A DNA stretch of 11,025 bases from Tagaea sp. (GTDB taxonomy: Bacteria; Pseudomonadota; Alphaproteobacteria; CACIAM-22H2). Of this stretch, positions 1-8,345 are shown in pieces. The stretch's first letter is position 1. Each line of letters starts with the position of its first letter. The DNA lies in assembly GCA_023653245.1 (NCBI GenBank), contig JAMNXK010000032.1, positions 1-11,025 on the forward strand, in the 5' to 3' direction. The notes under the pieces were generated by a model, which saw only the letters and a list, made by a program, of their open reading frames with translations, did no database searches and was not told where the DNA came from. Made by a program: the position numbers and the translations under genes.

Positions 1-894
1 GTCTCGGTGGGCCCGCCCTTCTTCAACGCGACCTTCGTGCCCTTGATGGTGCCGCTGCTGCTCGCCGTGTCCTTCGGGCCGCTGATGGGCTGGAAGCGCG
101 CCGATCTGGGGGCCGCGCTGCAGCGTCTGCGCTTGGCCATGGCGCTGTCGCTGGCCGCGATCCTCGCCACGCTGTGGTTCGATCACGGGCGCAGCGTGCT
201 GGCGGCCTTGGCCATCGGCTTGGCGGCGTGGCTGTTCTTCGGCGCCTGGCTCGACTGGGCCGAGCGCGTGAAACTGTTCCGCGCGCCGTTGTCCACGGTG
301 TGGAGCCGTGCCGCCAATTTGCCGCGCGCGTCCTGGGGCATGACCATCGCCCATGCCGGCGTCGGGCTGATGGTGCTCGGCATCACCGGCTCGACCGCCT
401 GGCAGAGCGAGATGATCCGCATGGTCAAGCCCGGCGATACGTTCGATCTCGCGGGCTATACTTTCGTGTTCAAGGGCACCGAGCGCGGCGAGGGCCCGAA
501 CTATCTCGCCACGCGCGGCACGTTCGAGGTCTACAAGGGCGAGCGGCTCTATACGGTGATGACGCCCGAGAAGCGGTTATTCCCCGTGACCGGCACGACC
601 ACGACCGAGGCCTCCATCCGCACCAATATATTGGCCGATCTTTACGCCACGATCGGCGATCCGGCGTCCGACGGGCAGCCGGGTGCCCCGGGCGCGCCCG
701 CCTTCCTGGTGATGGCGGGCAGCGACACGCCGTGGACCGCGCGCGTCTATCACAATCCGCTGGTGCCGTGGATTTGGATCGGCGCGATGACGATGGTGCT
801 GGGCGGAATCGTGTCGCTCACCGACCGGCGCCATCGCGTCGGCGCGCCCAAACGCGCGGCCGCGGGCGGCGCGCTTCCGGCGGCGGCCGAATGA
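1..894 (+). CDS. ccmF: Cytochrome c maturation heme lyase subunit CcmF (3' part; start lies outside the window)
   Basis: The reading frame is open from base 1, so only the C-terminal 297 residues are present. CcmF is an inner-membrane protein of the cytochrome c heme lyase that takes heme from holo-CcmE and, with CcmH and CcmI, attaches it to apocytochrome c on the periplasmic side. Seen: SVGPPFFN at residues 2-9, hydrophobic helices near 12-30, 45-60 and 65-84, the helix IAHAGVGLMVLGI at 117-129 with a conserved-looking His118, a soluble segment at about 135-250 containing EKRLFPVTG and TTEASI...DLYATIGD, and a last helix at about 254-273 after HNPLVPW. This order of helices and periplasmic loop is typical of the CcmF C-terminus. 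The stop overlaps the ccmG start in ATGA, which suggests translational coupling. The Arg/Ala-rich tail after 280 is ordinary. Identification is firm; only the N-terminal half is missing. Confidence 0.95.
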   Translation, partial: VSVGPPFFNATFVPLMVPLLLAVSFGPLMGWKRADLGAALQRLRLAMALSLAAILATLWFDHGRSVLAALAIGLAAWLFFGAWLDWAERVKLFRAPLSTVWSRAANLPRASWGMTIAHAGVGLMVLGITGSTAWQSEMIRMVKPGDTFDLAGYTFVFKGTERGEGPNYLATRGTFEVYKGERLYTVMTPEKRLFPVTGTTTTEASIRTNILADLYATIGDPASDGQPGAPGAPAFLVMAGSDTPWTARVYHNPLVPWIWIGAMTMVLGGIVSLTDRRHRVGAPKRAAAGGALPAAAE

Positions 895-1430
895 AGCGCG
901 CGCTGTATTTCCTGCCGCTGGCGTTGTTCTTGGGCTTGGCCGGGTATTTCGGCTGGGGTCTGACGCGCGACCCTTCCAAGATTCCCTCGGCGCTGATCGA
1001 CCGGCCGATACCCGACTTCGCGTTGCCGGAACTCGCCGGATCCGGCCGGCCCGCGCTCGCCTCGGCGGCGATCAAGGGCGAGGTGGCGCTGGTCAACGTC
1101 TTCGCCTCGTGGTGCCTGCCGTGCAAGGTCGAGCATCCGATCTTCATGCGCTTGGCGCGCGAAGGGTCTGTTCGAATCCACGGGATTTCCTACAAGGACA
1201 AGGCCGAGGATTCGCGCGCCTGGCTGGCCGAGCTCGGCAATCCCTATGCCGCGATCGGCTGGGATTTCGACGGCCGCGTGTCGATCGATTGGGGCGTGTA
1301 TGGCGTGCCCGAGACCTTCGTGATCGATCGCGCGGGCACGATCCGCTTCAAGCATGTCGGCCCGATCACGCCCGACGTGCTCAACCGCGATATCCTGCCG
1401 CTGATCGAGCGGCTGAAGCGCGCTTCGTGA
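891..1430 (+). CDS. ccmG: Periplasmic thiol:disulfide interchange protein CcmG (DsbE)
   Basis: 179 residues. A membrane-anchored thioredoxin-fold protein that reduces cysteines during cytochrome c maturation, keeping the apocytochrome CXXCH motif or CcmH ready for heme ligation. Seen: an N-terminal anchor helix at about residues 4-24, a periplasmic domain starting near PDFALPEL (41-48), the redox motif WCLPC at 74-78 followed by KVEHP with the acidic residue (Glu81) typical of CcmG, and the cis-proline region GVYGVPET at 135-142. The length is normal for the family. The ATG at 891 overlaps the ccmF stop (ATGA), which decides the start; its own stop overlaps the GTG start of ccmH. The position between ccmF and ccmH separates it from general thioredoxin-like proteins such as TlpA. 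Confidence 0.96.
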   Translation: MKRALYFLPLALFLGLAGYFGWGLTRDPSKIPSALIDRPIPDFALPELAGSGRPALASAAIKGEVALVNVFASWCLPCKVEHPIFMRLAREGSVRIHGISYKDKAEDSRAWLAELGNPYAAIGWDFDGRVSIDWGVYGVPETFVIDRAGTIRFKHVGPITPDVLNRDILPLIERLKRAS

Positions 1431-1879
1431 GAACGCTGCTCGTCCTGTTCCTGATTTTCGCGGCGCCGGCCTGGGCCGTGCTGCCGCACGAGCGCCTGGC
1501 GGACCCGGCACTCGAAGCGCGCGCGCGCGCGCTGAGCTTGGAGCTGCGCTGCCAAGTCTGCCAGAACCAGTCGATCGACGATTCCAACGCGCCGCTCGCC
1601 GCCGATCTGCGCAAGATCGTGCGCGAACGCCTGAGCGCCGGGGATAGCGACAAGGCGGTGCTGGAATTCGTCGTGCGGCGCTATGGCGATTACGTGCTGC
1701 TGCGCCCGCCGATGCGCGCGGATACCTGGGTGCTGTGGTTCGGCCCGTTCGCGGTGCTGGCCGCGGGCGCCCTGGGGGCGATCGTCTATCTGCGCCGCCG
1801 CCGGCCCGTCGCGGCCCCCGCCGCGTTGAGCGAAGCGGAAGAAAAGCGCCTGCGCGATCTGATGGAGCGGCGCGAATGA
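1427..1879 (+). CDS. ccmH: Cytochrome c maturation protein CcmH (CycL-type)
   Basis: 150 residues, starting at a GTG that overlaps the ccmG stop (GTGA). Upstream codons in this frame lie inside ccmG, so 1427 is the natural start: it begins a clean signal peptide (residues 1-17, ending APAWA). CcmH binds or reduces apocytochrome c through a CXXC pair and works with CcmG, CcmF and CcmI. Seen: the short helical-bundle domain with RCQVCQNQSIDDSNA at 41-55 (Cys42 and Cys45), the conserved YGDYVLLRPP at 86-95, and one membrane helix at about 102-122 followed by a basic cytoplasmic stretch and a charged C-terminus. This is the short form without a fused TPR domain, consistent with the separate ccmI next to it. 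A perfect (GC)8 tract at 1517-1532 lies just before the CXXC motif. Confidence 0.96.
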   Translation: MRTLLVLFLIFAAPAWAVLPHERLADPALEARARALSLELRCQVCQNQSIDDSNAPLAADLRKIVRERLSAGDSDKAVLEFVVRRYGDYVLLRPPMRADTWVLWFGPFAVLAAGALGAIVYLRRRRPVAAPAALSEAEEKRLRDLMERRE

Positions 1880-3273
1880 TCTGGATTCTCGCGATCGCGC
1901 TGACGGCGGCGACCTCGGCCTATCTGCTGTGGCCGATCTTGCGTCCCGGCGCGCAAGCGCGCGCGCGCGCCGACTACGACATGGAGATCTATCGCGACCA
2001 GTTGACCGAGGTGGATCGCGATCTCGCGCGCGGCCAGATCGGCGAGGCGGAAGCCAAGGCCGCGCGCGCGGAAATCGGCCGGCGCTTGATCGCCGCGTCC
2101 GACGAAGCGCGCGAAGTGCCGGTCGCCGCACCGCTCTGGCGCAAGGCGGCGCTGGCACTGGGCATCGCGCTGCCGCTCGCGGGCCTGGCGATCTACGCGG
2201 ATCGCGGCTCGCCCGCCGAGCCCAACCAGCCGCTGGCCGAGCGGCGTCTGCAAGGCCCGAGCGAGGGCGAACTCGAGCTGCGCCGGATCGCCGATTTCGC
2301 GCGCGCGATGCGCGAGCGCGCCGCGCGCGATCCCAACGATCTCGAAGCCTGGGTGCGCTTGGCGCAAGCCAGCCAAGCCTTGAATCTGCCCGGCGAAGCG
2401 CTCGCCGCGTGGCGCAAGGCCGACGAGCTGTCCGGCGGCCCGCCGGAGATCGCCGGATCCTTGGGCGAGGCGGCGGTCGCCGCCGCCAACGGCACCGTCA
2501 CGCCCGAGGCCGAGCGCGCCTTCGCGCGCGTGCTGGCCGCCAGTCCCGGCGATCCGCGCGCGCGCTACTACGCGGCTTTGGCCAAGCTCCAAGCCGGCCG
2601 CGCGCGCGAAGCCGTGCAAGCCTGGTTCGATCTGCTCGCCGCCTCGCCGCCAGACGCGCCCTGGGTCGGGCCGGTGCGCGCGCGCCTGGACGAGGCGGCG
2701 CGCGAGGCGCGCATCGATCCGCGGACCTTGCGCGCCTCGCCCGGCAATCCGCGCGCGGAAGTCACGCTCGGCCCGCCCGCGATCGTCCCGCCCGGCGGCG
2801 AAGCGGTCGCCGCCTTGCCCGCCGATGCGCGCGCCGCCGCGATCCGCACGATGGTCGAAGGATTGGCGGCCCGCCTCGAAACGCAGCCCGACGATCTCGA
2901 CGGCTGGCGGCGTCTGGCGCGCGCCTGGCGCGTGCTGGGCGAAGGCGAAAAAGCGCTGACCGCCTATGCGCGCACGGCGGCGATCGTGCCCGACCGGCCC
3001 GACGTGCTCGCCGATTACGCGGATGCGCTGCTCGATCTGGTGCCCGAAACCGAGCGCTTGCCCGAGCCGGGGCGCGCGGCCATCGCACGGCTGCTCGATC
3101 TCGAGCCCACCAACCCGACCGCCTTGTGGCTCGCCGGCCAAGAAGAAGCGCTGGCCGGCAACCGCCTGGCCGCGACGGCGCTGTGGCAGCGGCTCTTGGC
3201 CGCGATCCCGGCCGACTCGCCCGCGCGCGCGGATTTGACGCGGCGCATCGAGGCGCTGCGGCGCGCGGAGTAG
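1876..3273 (+). CDS. ccmI: Cytochrome c maturation TPR protein CcmI (CycH)
   Basis: 465 residues. CcmI is the apocytochrome c chaperone of the Ccm system: an N-terminal two-helix membrane domain and a large periplasmic TPR domain that binds the apocytochrome C-terminus and presents it to CcmF/CcmH. Seen: a first helix at 1-22, a cytoplasmic linker with YRDQLTEVDRDLARGQI (39-55) of the CcmI N-terminal family type, a second helix at about 90-107, then TPR-like repeats around 152-186 (DLEAWVRLAQASQAL), 211-258 and 338-372 (DLDGWRRLARAWRVL), with further helical repeats to the end. The start ATG overlaps the ccmH stop (ATGA). The Ala/Pro-rich stretch at 285-325 looks like a linker. It is the last gene of the operon; its stop is 1 bp from the stop of the convergent PAS gene, and no terminator hairpin is visible in that gap. 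Confidence 0.94.
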   Translation: MIWILAIALTAATSAYLLWPILRPGAQARARADYDMEIYRDQLTEVDRDLARGQIGEAEAKAARAEIGRRLIAASDEAREVPVAAPLWRKAALALGIALPLAGLAIYADRGSPAEPNQPLAERRLQGPSEGELELRRIADFARAMRERAARDPNDLEAWVRLAQASQALNLPGEALAAWRKADELSGGPPEIAGSLGEAAVAAANGTVTPEAERAFARVLAASPGDPRARYYAALAKLQAGRAREAVQAWFDLLAASPPDAPWVGPVRARLDEAAREARIDPRTLRASPGNPRAEVTLGPPAIVPPGGEAVAALPADARAAAIRTMVEGLAARLETQPDDLDGWRRLARAWRVLGEGEKALTAYARTAAIVPDRPDVLADYADALLDLVPETERLPEPGRAAIARLLDLEPTNPTALWLAGQEEALAGNRLAATALWQRLLAAIPADSPARADLTRRIEALRRAE

Positions 3274-3274
3274 C

Positions 3275-3736
3275 TCAGCCCTTCGCACCCCGATCGACGC
3301 GGTAGGCCGCCGCCAAGATGAAACGCACCTCGCCCTTGGGGCCGGCGAGCGGCAAGGACAGCCGCTCCCAGGTCTGCGGCTCGTCGGTCTTGCCGAACCA
3401 GGCCGCATAGACGCGCCAATAGGGGCGTTGCGTACGCCGCACCAGCCGGTATTCGGCGCGCAGCAGCGAGGCTTGCTCGGGCGGCAGCTGATCGACCTCG
3501 GCGCCCGTCATGTCCACGCCGAACGCCTTGCGGAACGAGGTGCCGTAGAAGCCGTAGCGGAAATTGCTGCCCGCGCGGACCTCGATGACGATGAGATTGC
3601 GCGCCCAATCGGCCAGGCCTTCGATGCCGAAGGTCTTGGCAACGGGAATGCCTTCCCGCGGCGCGTGGCGCAGCCAATAGCGGAACAGGCCGCGCAGGCC
3701 CACATGTTCGATCGAGGCGAGGAGTTCGGCGCTCAT
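3275..3736 (-). CDS. PAS_5-family (PAS-like) protein of unknown role
   Basis: 153 residues, no signal peptide or membrane helix, so probably cytoplasmic. The middle segment [19 protein letters not shown] (60-78), then [10 protein letters not shown] (83-92) and later [19 protein letters not shown] (123-141), resembles the PAS-like domain family (PAS_5) common as stand-alone proteins in Alphaproteobacteria. A pattern like (Y)GT..R..FG.D.TG is typical of that family. No kinase, cyclase or DNA-binding domain is attached, so its partner and ligand cannot be named. The start ATG at 3736 has no clear ribosome binding site. A five-codon frame (3750-3733) ends across this ATG. The gene lies 34 bp downstream of the tRNA-Ala gene with no visible terminator between, so it may be read from the tRNA promoter. 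Confidence 0.8.
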   Translation of the reverse strand: MSAELLASIEHVGLRGLFRYWLRHAPREGIPVAKTFGIEGLADWARNLIVIEVRAGSNFRYGFYGTSFRKAFGVDMTGAEVDQLPPEQASLLRAEYRLVRRTQRPYWRVYAAWFGKTDEPQTWERLSLPLAGPKGEVRFILAAAYRVDRGAKG

Positions 3737-3770
3737 GCGGCGCGCAACATAACGCGATTCGGGGGCGGGG

Positions 3771-3846
3771 TGGTGGAGCCGATCGGGATCGAACCGACGA
3801 CCTCCTCATTGCGAACGAGGCGCTCTCCCAGCTGAGCTACGGCCCC
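3771..3846 (-). tRNA. tRNA-Ala, anticodon CGC
   Basis: The reverse complement folds as a complete 76-nt cloverleaf. It has a 7-bp acceptor stem (GGGGCCG with CGGCTCC), a D arm with GCTC/GAGC, an anticodon stem CCTCG/TGAGG with loop TTCGCAA, a T arm with TTCGATC, discriminator A and an encoded CCA. The loop gives anticodon CGC, which reads GCG. The acceptor stem carries a G3:U70 pair, the identity element for alanyl-tRNA synthetase, which confirms alanine. GCG is a heavily used codon in this G+C-rich window, so a dedicated CGC isoacceptor makes sense. The promoter lies at 3867-3895. Confidence 0.97.
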
Positions 3847-3866
3847 GGCCGCCCGAATGGCGCGCG

Positions 3867-3895
3867 ATAATGTCGGCACCCCCCGTCCAAGTCAA
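3867..3895 (-). promoter_or_regulatory. Sigma70-type promoter of the tRNA-Ala gene
   Basis: On the minus strand TTGACT (3895-3890) and CATTAT (3872-3867) are separated by exactly 17 bp. They match the -35 and -10 consensus at five and four of six positions. Transcription would begin near 3860, giving a short leader of about 14 nt before the mature tRNA 5' end at 3846. This is the strongest housekeeping promoter by sequence in the window. The -35 sits in the loop of an inverted repeat (3883-3902). Confidence 0.72.
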
Positions 3896-3902
3896 GGGAC
3901 GG
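3883..3902. repeat. Short inverted repeat around the tRNA promoter -35
   Basis: CCGTCC (3883-3888) and GGACGG (3897-3902) are perfect 6-bp inverted arms separated by 8 bp that contain the -35 hexamer of the tRNA promoter. It could be a regulator site between the divergent tRNA and yggT transcripts, but arms this short also arise by chance in G+C-rich DNA. Confidence 0.35.
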
Positions 3903-3914
3903 ATTCGCCTGGAC

Positions 3915-3943
3915 TTGCATGGGTTTGGCCGGTTCGGTACGGT
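3915..3943 (+). promoter_or_regulatory. Weak candidate promoter for the yggT-folD operon
   Basis: TTGCAT (3915-3920) and TACGGT (3938-3943) are 17 bp apart and would place a start near 3950, about 26 nt before the yggT ATG. Each hexamer matches consensus at only three positions. The reasons to propose it are the spacing and that yggT is the first plus-strand gene after a divergent junction, so a promoter must lie somewhere in 3847-3975. Confidence 0.35.
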
Positions 3944-3963
3944 GCGCCGTCGAAGCACGGGAC

Positions 3964-3970
3964 GGAGAGG
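3964..3970 (+). promoter_or_regulatory. Ribosome binding site of the yggT-family gene
   Basis: GGAGAGG lies 5 nt before the ATG at 3976 and is one of the few clear Shine-Dalgarno sequences in the window. It decides the start codon in favour of 3976 over the upstream ATG at 3919. Confidence 0.7.
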
Positions 3971-3975
3971 AAGCG

Positions 3976-4254
3976 ATGCAGTCCTTGGGCACCCTGATCG
4001 TCACCGCGATCTCGATTTACATCTGGGTGCTGATCGCGTCGGCGATCTTCTCCTGGCTGATCGCCTTCAACGTTCTGAACGCGCGCAACTCGGTCGTCGA
4101 TCGGATCGGCGATTTTCTGTACCGCGTGACCGAGCCGGCCTTGCGGCCCATCCGCCGTTTCGTGCCTTACATCGGCGGCATCGACGTCTCGCCGATTCTG
4201 CTGATCCTGCTGCTCATCTTCGCGCGCAATCTGATCCACGAATACTGGCTGTGA
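3976..4254 (+). CDS. YggT-family integral membrane protein
   Basis: 92 residues with two membrane helices, at about 5-32 and 70-88, joined by a loop containing the family hallmark [17 protein letters not shown] (48-64) and GGIDVSP (67-73). YggT proteins are small inner-membrane proteins with one or two such units; this is a single-unit form. The biochemical role is poorly known; links to osmotic stress, ion homeostasis or membrane and division processes have been suggested, and nothing here decides between them. I chose ATG 3976 because GGAGAGG (3964-3970) sits at ribosome binding site distance and the first helix starts right after it. An in-frame ATG at 3919 would add 19 polar residues unlike the family. 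The stop overlaps the GTG start of folD, so the two are probably translationally coupled. Confidence 0.88.
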   Translation: MQSLGTLIVTAISIYIWVLIASAIFSWLIAFNVLNARNSVVDRIGDFLYRVTEPALRPIRRFVPYIGGIDVSPILLILLLIFARNLIHEYWL

Positions 4255-5129
4255 GCGCGCGCCTCATCGACGGCAAGAAGATCGCCGCCGATTTGCGCGC
4301 GGCCGTCGCCCTCGACGTCGACGAGCTCGAGGAAGGGCACAAGGTCACGCCCGGGCTCGCGGTCGTGCTGGTCGGCGATGATCCGGCCAGCCACGTCTAT
4401 GTGCGCGCGAAGGGCAAGGCGACGCTCGATGCGGGCATGAAAAGCTTCGAGCATCGTCTGCCGGCGAATGCCACGCAAAGCGAGCTGCTCGATCTGATCG
4501 CGCGCATGAACGCCGACGAGGCGGTCGACGGCATTCTCGTGCAGCTGCCGCTGCCCGCATCCATCGACGCGAGCGCGGTGCTCGACGCGATCCGCCCCGA
4601 CAAGGACGTCGACGGGTTCCATCCGATCAACGCCGGCAAGCTCGCCGTCGGCCGCCCGGCTCTGGTGCCCTGCACGCCGTGGGGCGCGATGCGCCTCATC
4701 CGCGCGGTCGAGCCCAAGCTCGCGGGCAAGCGCGCGGTCGTGCTCGGCCGCTCGAACATCGTCGGCAAGCCGATGGCCCAGCTGCTGCTCGCCGCCGATT
4801 GCACGGTCACCATCGCGCATTCGAAGACTGCGGACCTTCCGGCCGTCGCGCGCGAGGCGGATATCCTAATCGCCGCCGTCGGCCGCGCGGAAATGGTGAC
4901 GCGCGACTGGATCAAGCCGGGTGCGATCGTGATCGATGTGGGCATCAACCGCCTGCCCACACCGGACGGAAAGGGGCGCCTCGTCGGCGACGTCGATTTC
5001 GCCGGCGCGTCGGAAATCGCCGGCGCGATCACGCCCGTACCCGGCGGCGTCGGCCCGATGACCATCGCGTGCTTGCTGGAAAACACCGTGCGCGCCGCCA
5101 AGCTGCGGCGCGGCATTCCGCTTACGTGA
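4251..5129 (+). CDS. folD: Bifunctional methylenetetrahydrofolate dehydrogenase / methenyltetrahydrofolate cyclohydrolase FolD
   Basis: 292 residues, full length. FolD oxidises 5,10-methylene-THF to 5,10-methenyl-THF with NADP+ and hydrolyses that to 10-formyl-THF, feeding purine and formyl-Met synthesis in the cytoplasm. Seen: [16 protein letters not shown] at 42-57 with Tyr50 and catalytic Lys54, GILVQLPLP at 94-102 with Gln98, DKDVDGFHP at 117-125 with Asp121, PCTPWG at 140-145, the dinucleotide-binding [11 protein letters not shown] at 166-176, [10 protein letters not shown] (203-212), [11 protein letters not shown] (224-234), GDVDF, and the signature [11 protein letters not shown] (261-271). 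The four catalytic residues fall at the same numbers as in the E. coli enzyme. The start is the GTG overlapping the yggT stop (GTGA), and the protein begins directly with the usual [10 protein letters not shown]. The 3' end overlaps the convergent kynU end by 8 bp. Confidence 0.98.
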   Translation: MSARLIDGKKIAADLRAAVALDVDELEEGHKVTPGLAVVLVGDDPASHVYVRAKGKATLDAGMKSFEHRLPANATQSELLDLIARMNADEAVDGILVQLPLPASIDASAVLDAIRPDKDVDGFHPINAGKLAVGRPALVPCTPWGAMRLIRAVEPKLAGKRAVVLGRSNIVGKPMAQLLLAADCTVTIAHSKTADLPAVAREADILIAAVGRAEMVTRDWIKPGAIVIDVGINRLPTPDGKGRLVGDVDFAGASEIAGAITPVPGGVGPMTIACLLENTVRAAKLRRGIPLT

Positions 5130-6402
5130 CCGCCTGGCGCACGGCGTAGCGCGGTTCTTCGAAGGCGCGCGATTCGACCGTATCGACCAGATGCGCCGCC
5201 GCGTCCCACGCGTCGACATAGCGCAGATACAGCGGCGTGAAGCCGAAGCGCAGGATATCGGGCGCGCGGAAATCCCCGGTCACGCCGCGCGCGATCAAGG
5301 CCTGCACGATCTCGTAGGCCTTGGGATGGCGGAACGAGATCTGGCTGCCGCGCGCCTCGGGGGCGGCGGGCGTGGCGCAAGCGATGCCGAGCTCGGCCCC
5401 GCGCGACATCACCAATGTGCGGAAGATCTCGGTCAGCGCTTCGGACTTGGCGCGGATGGCGGCCATGTCCTGGCGCAGGAAGATATCGACGCCGGCTTCG
5501 AGTGCGGTCATCGCGACGATCGGCGGCGAGCCGACCACGGCCGAAGCGATTCCCGTCGCCGGGCGGTAGCTCGCTTCGAACGCGAAGGGGCTGGCATGGC
5601 CCAGCCAGCCTTGCAGCGGCTGGCGGAAGCTCTCGTGATGGCGCCCGGCGACATACAAGAACGCCGGCGCGCCCGGCCCGCCGTTCAGATATTTGTAGCC
5701 GCAGCCCACCGCGTAATCCGCCCGCGCGGATTCCAGATCGAGCGGGACGGCGCCGGCCGAATGCGCCAAGTCCCAAATCGTCCGCGCGCCGGCGGCGTGC
5801 GCCGTGGCGGTGAGGGCGGCCATGTCGTGCATCGCGCCCGATTTGTAGTCGACATGGGTGAGCAGCATCGCGGCGGTGTCGGAATCGAGCGCGGCGGGCA
5901 GGTCGCCGGCCGAATCGACCAGCTTCAGGCGATGGCCTTGGTTCAGCAGGGCCGCGAGACCTTCGGCCATGTAAAGATCGGTCGGGAAATTGCCGCGCTC
6001 GGACAGGATCGTCTTGCGCCCGGGCGCCGCGGCCAACGCCGCCGCCAGCGCCTTGAACAGATTGATCGAGGTCGAATCGCCCACGACGACCGTACCGGGT
6101 GCGGCCCCGATCAGCCGGGCGATCTTGTCGCCCAGGCGGGCGGACATCGCCATCCAGCCATGCTTGTTCCACGACGCGATCAGATCGCGGCCCCATTGCT
6201 CGCGCAGCAACTCGGCCACGCGCTCGGGCGTGGCGCGCGGCATGGCGCCCAGCGAGTTCCCGTCGAGATAGATCGCCCCCGGCGGCAAATGGAACAGCGC
6301 GCGCGTTTCGGCGAGCGGATCGGCCGCGTCCATCGCCTTGGCGTCGGCGCGGGTCGGGCAATGGGAAGGGAAGGGCGAGGTCGCTTCGAGAACGGGGGGC
6401 AT
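5122..6402 (-). CDS. kynU: Kynureninase
   Basis: 426 residues. A PLP-dependent fold type I hydrolase that cleaves L-kynurenine to anthranilate and alanine (or the 3-hydroxy form to 3-hydroxyanthranilate), in tryptophan catabolism or eukaryote-like NAD synthesis. Seen: IYLDGNSLG at 44-52, WNKHGW (78-83), the phosphate-binding region [12 protein letters not shown] (108-119), RGNFPTD (136-142), [13 protein letters not shown] (182-194), [14 protein letters not shown] (210-223) with Asp211 and His214 near the cofactor, and the PLP lysine Lys237 in [11 protein letters not shown] (234-244). Family length is normal. Start ATG 6402 gives an N-terminus like other kynureninases; an alternative is Met24 ([11 protein letters not shown]). 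There is no Shine-Dalgarno before 6402, and a candidate promoter would place the RNA 5' end at the ATG itself. No tryptophan dioxygenase, formamidase or monooxygenase gene is in view. Confidence 0.96.
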   Translation of the reverse strand: MPPVLEATSPFPSHCPTRADAKAMDAADPLAETRALFHLPPGAIYLDGNSLGAMPRATPERVAELLREQWGRDLIASWNKHGWMAMSARLGDKIARLIGAAPGTVVVGDSTSINLFKALAAALAAAPGRKTILSERGNFPTDLYMAEGLAALLNQGHRLKLVDSAGDLPAALDSDTAAMLLTHVDYKSGAMHDMAALTATAHAAGARTIWDLAHSAGAVPLDLESARADYAVGCGYKYLNGGPGAPAFLYVAGRHHESFRQPLQGWLGHASPFAFEASYRPATGIASAVVGSPPIVAMTALEAGVDIFLRQDMAAIRAKSEALTEIFRTLVMSRGAELGIACATPAAPEARGSQISFRHPKAYEIVQALIARGVTGDFRAPDILRFGFTPLYLRYVDAWDAAAHLVDTVESRAFEEPRYAVRQAVT

Positions 6403-6408
6403 GGCGGG

Positions 6409-6438
6409 AAAATGGCGCCACACCCCCCGGGTCGTCAA
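6409..6438 (-). promoter_or_regulatory. kynU: Candidate promoter for kynU, possibly giving a leaderless mRNA
   Basis: In the 49-bp gap between htpG and kynU, TTGACG (6438-6433) is followed 18 bp later by CATTTT (6414-6409). The -35 is good (five of six), the -10 poor (three of six). The expected start is at about 6402, the A of the kynU ATG. Together with the lack of a Shine-Dalgarno, this suggests a leaderless transcript. Read-through from htpG is the alternative, since no terminator is visible in the gap. Confidence 0.4.
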
Positions 6439-6451
6439 ATGGGATCGCGGG

Positions 6452-8320
<1,869 letters not shown>

Positions 8321-8327
8321 GGCGTGT

Positions 8328-8342
8328 CCCCGTGTGGCGGGG
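8328..8342 (-). promoter_or_regulatory. htpG: Leader hairpin covering the htpG ribosome binding site
   Basis: In the htpG 5' leader, CCCCG and CGGGG are perfect 5-bp arms around a 5-nt loop (CCACA on the transcript). The 3' arm GGGG is the only Shine-Dalgarno-like sequence, 7 nt from the ATG. The hairpin would therefore occlude the ribosome binding site until it melts, which is how simple RNA thermometers work. The fold is visible in the sequence; the thermometer role is inference, and an all-GC stem may be too stable or only incidental. Confidence 0.4.
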
Positions 8343-8345
8343 GCT

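Noticed and set aside
1786..3408. Minus-strand frame of 540 codons opposite ccmI
   Set aside because: Antisense shadow of ccmI with repetitive Arg/Ala/Gly content; it also overlaps the PAS gene in another frame.
3428..3835. Plus-strand frame ending in [17 protein letters not shown]
   Set aside because: The tail is the translation of the antisense of tRNA-Ala, a well-known spurious protein pattern; the rest is antisense to the PAS gene.
3771..3846. tRNA 3' end as an integration site for a mobile element
   Set aside because: No integrase, no direct repeat of the tRNA 3' end and no foreign-looking genes are visible nearby.
3919..3975. Upstream in-frame ATG extending the YggT protein by 19 residues
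   Set aside because: The extension is polar and unlike the family, and the ATG at 3976 has the good ribosome binding site.
4397..6421. Minus-strand frame of 674 codons across folD and kynU
   Set aside because: It runs antisense to folD and out of frame through kynU, both of which have full family motifs. Composition is Arg/Ala/Gly-rich low-complexity, typical of shadow frames in G+C-rich DNA.
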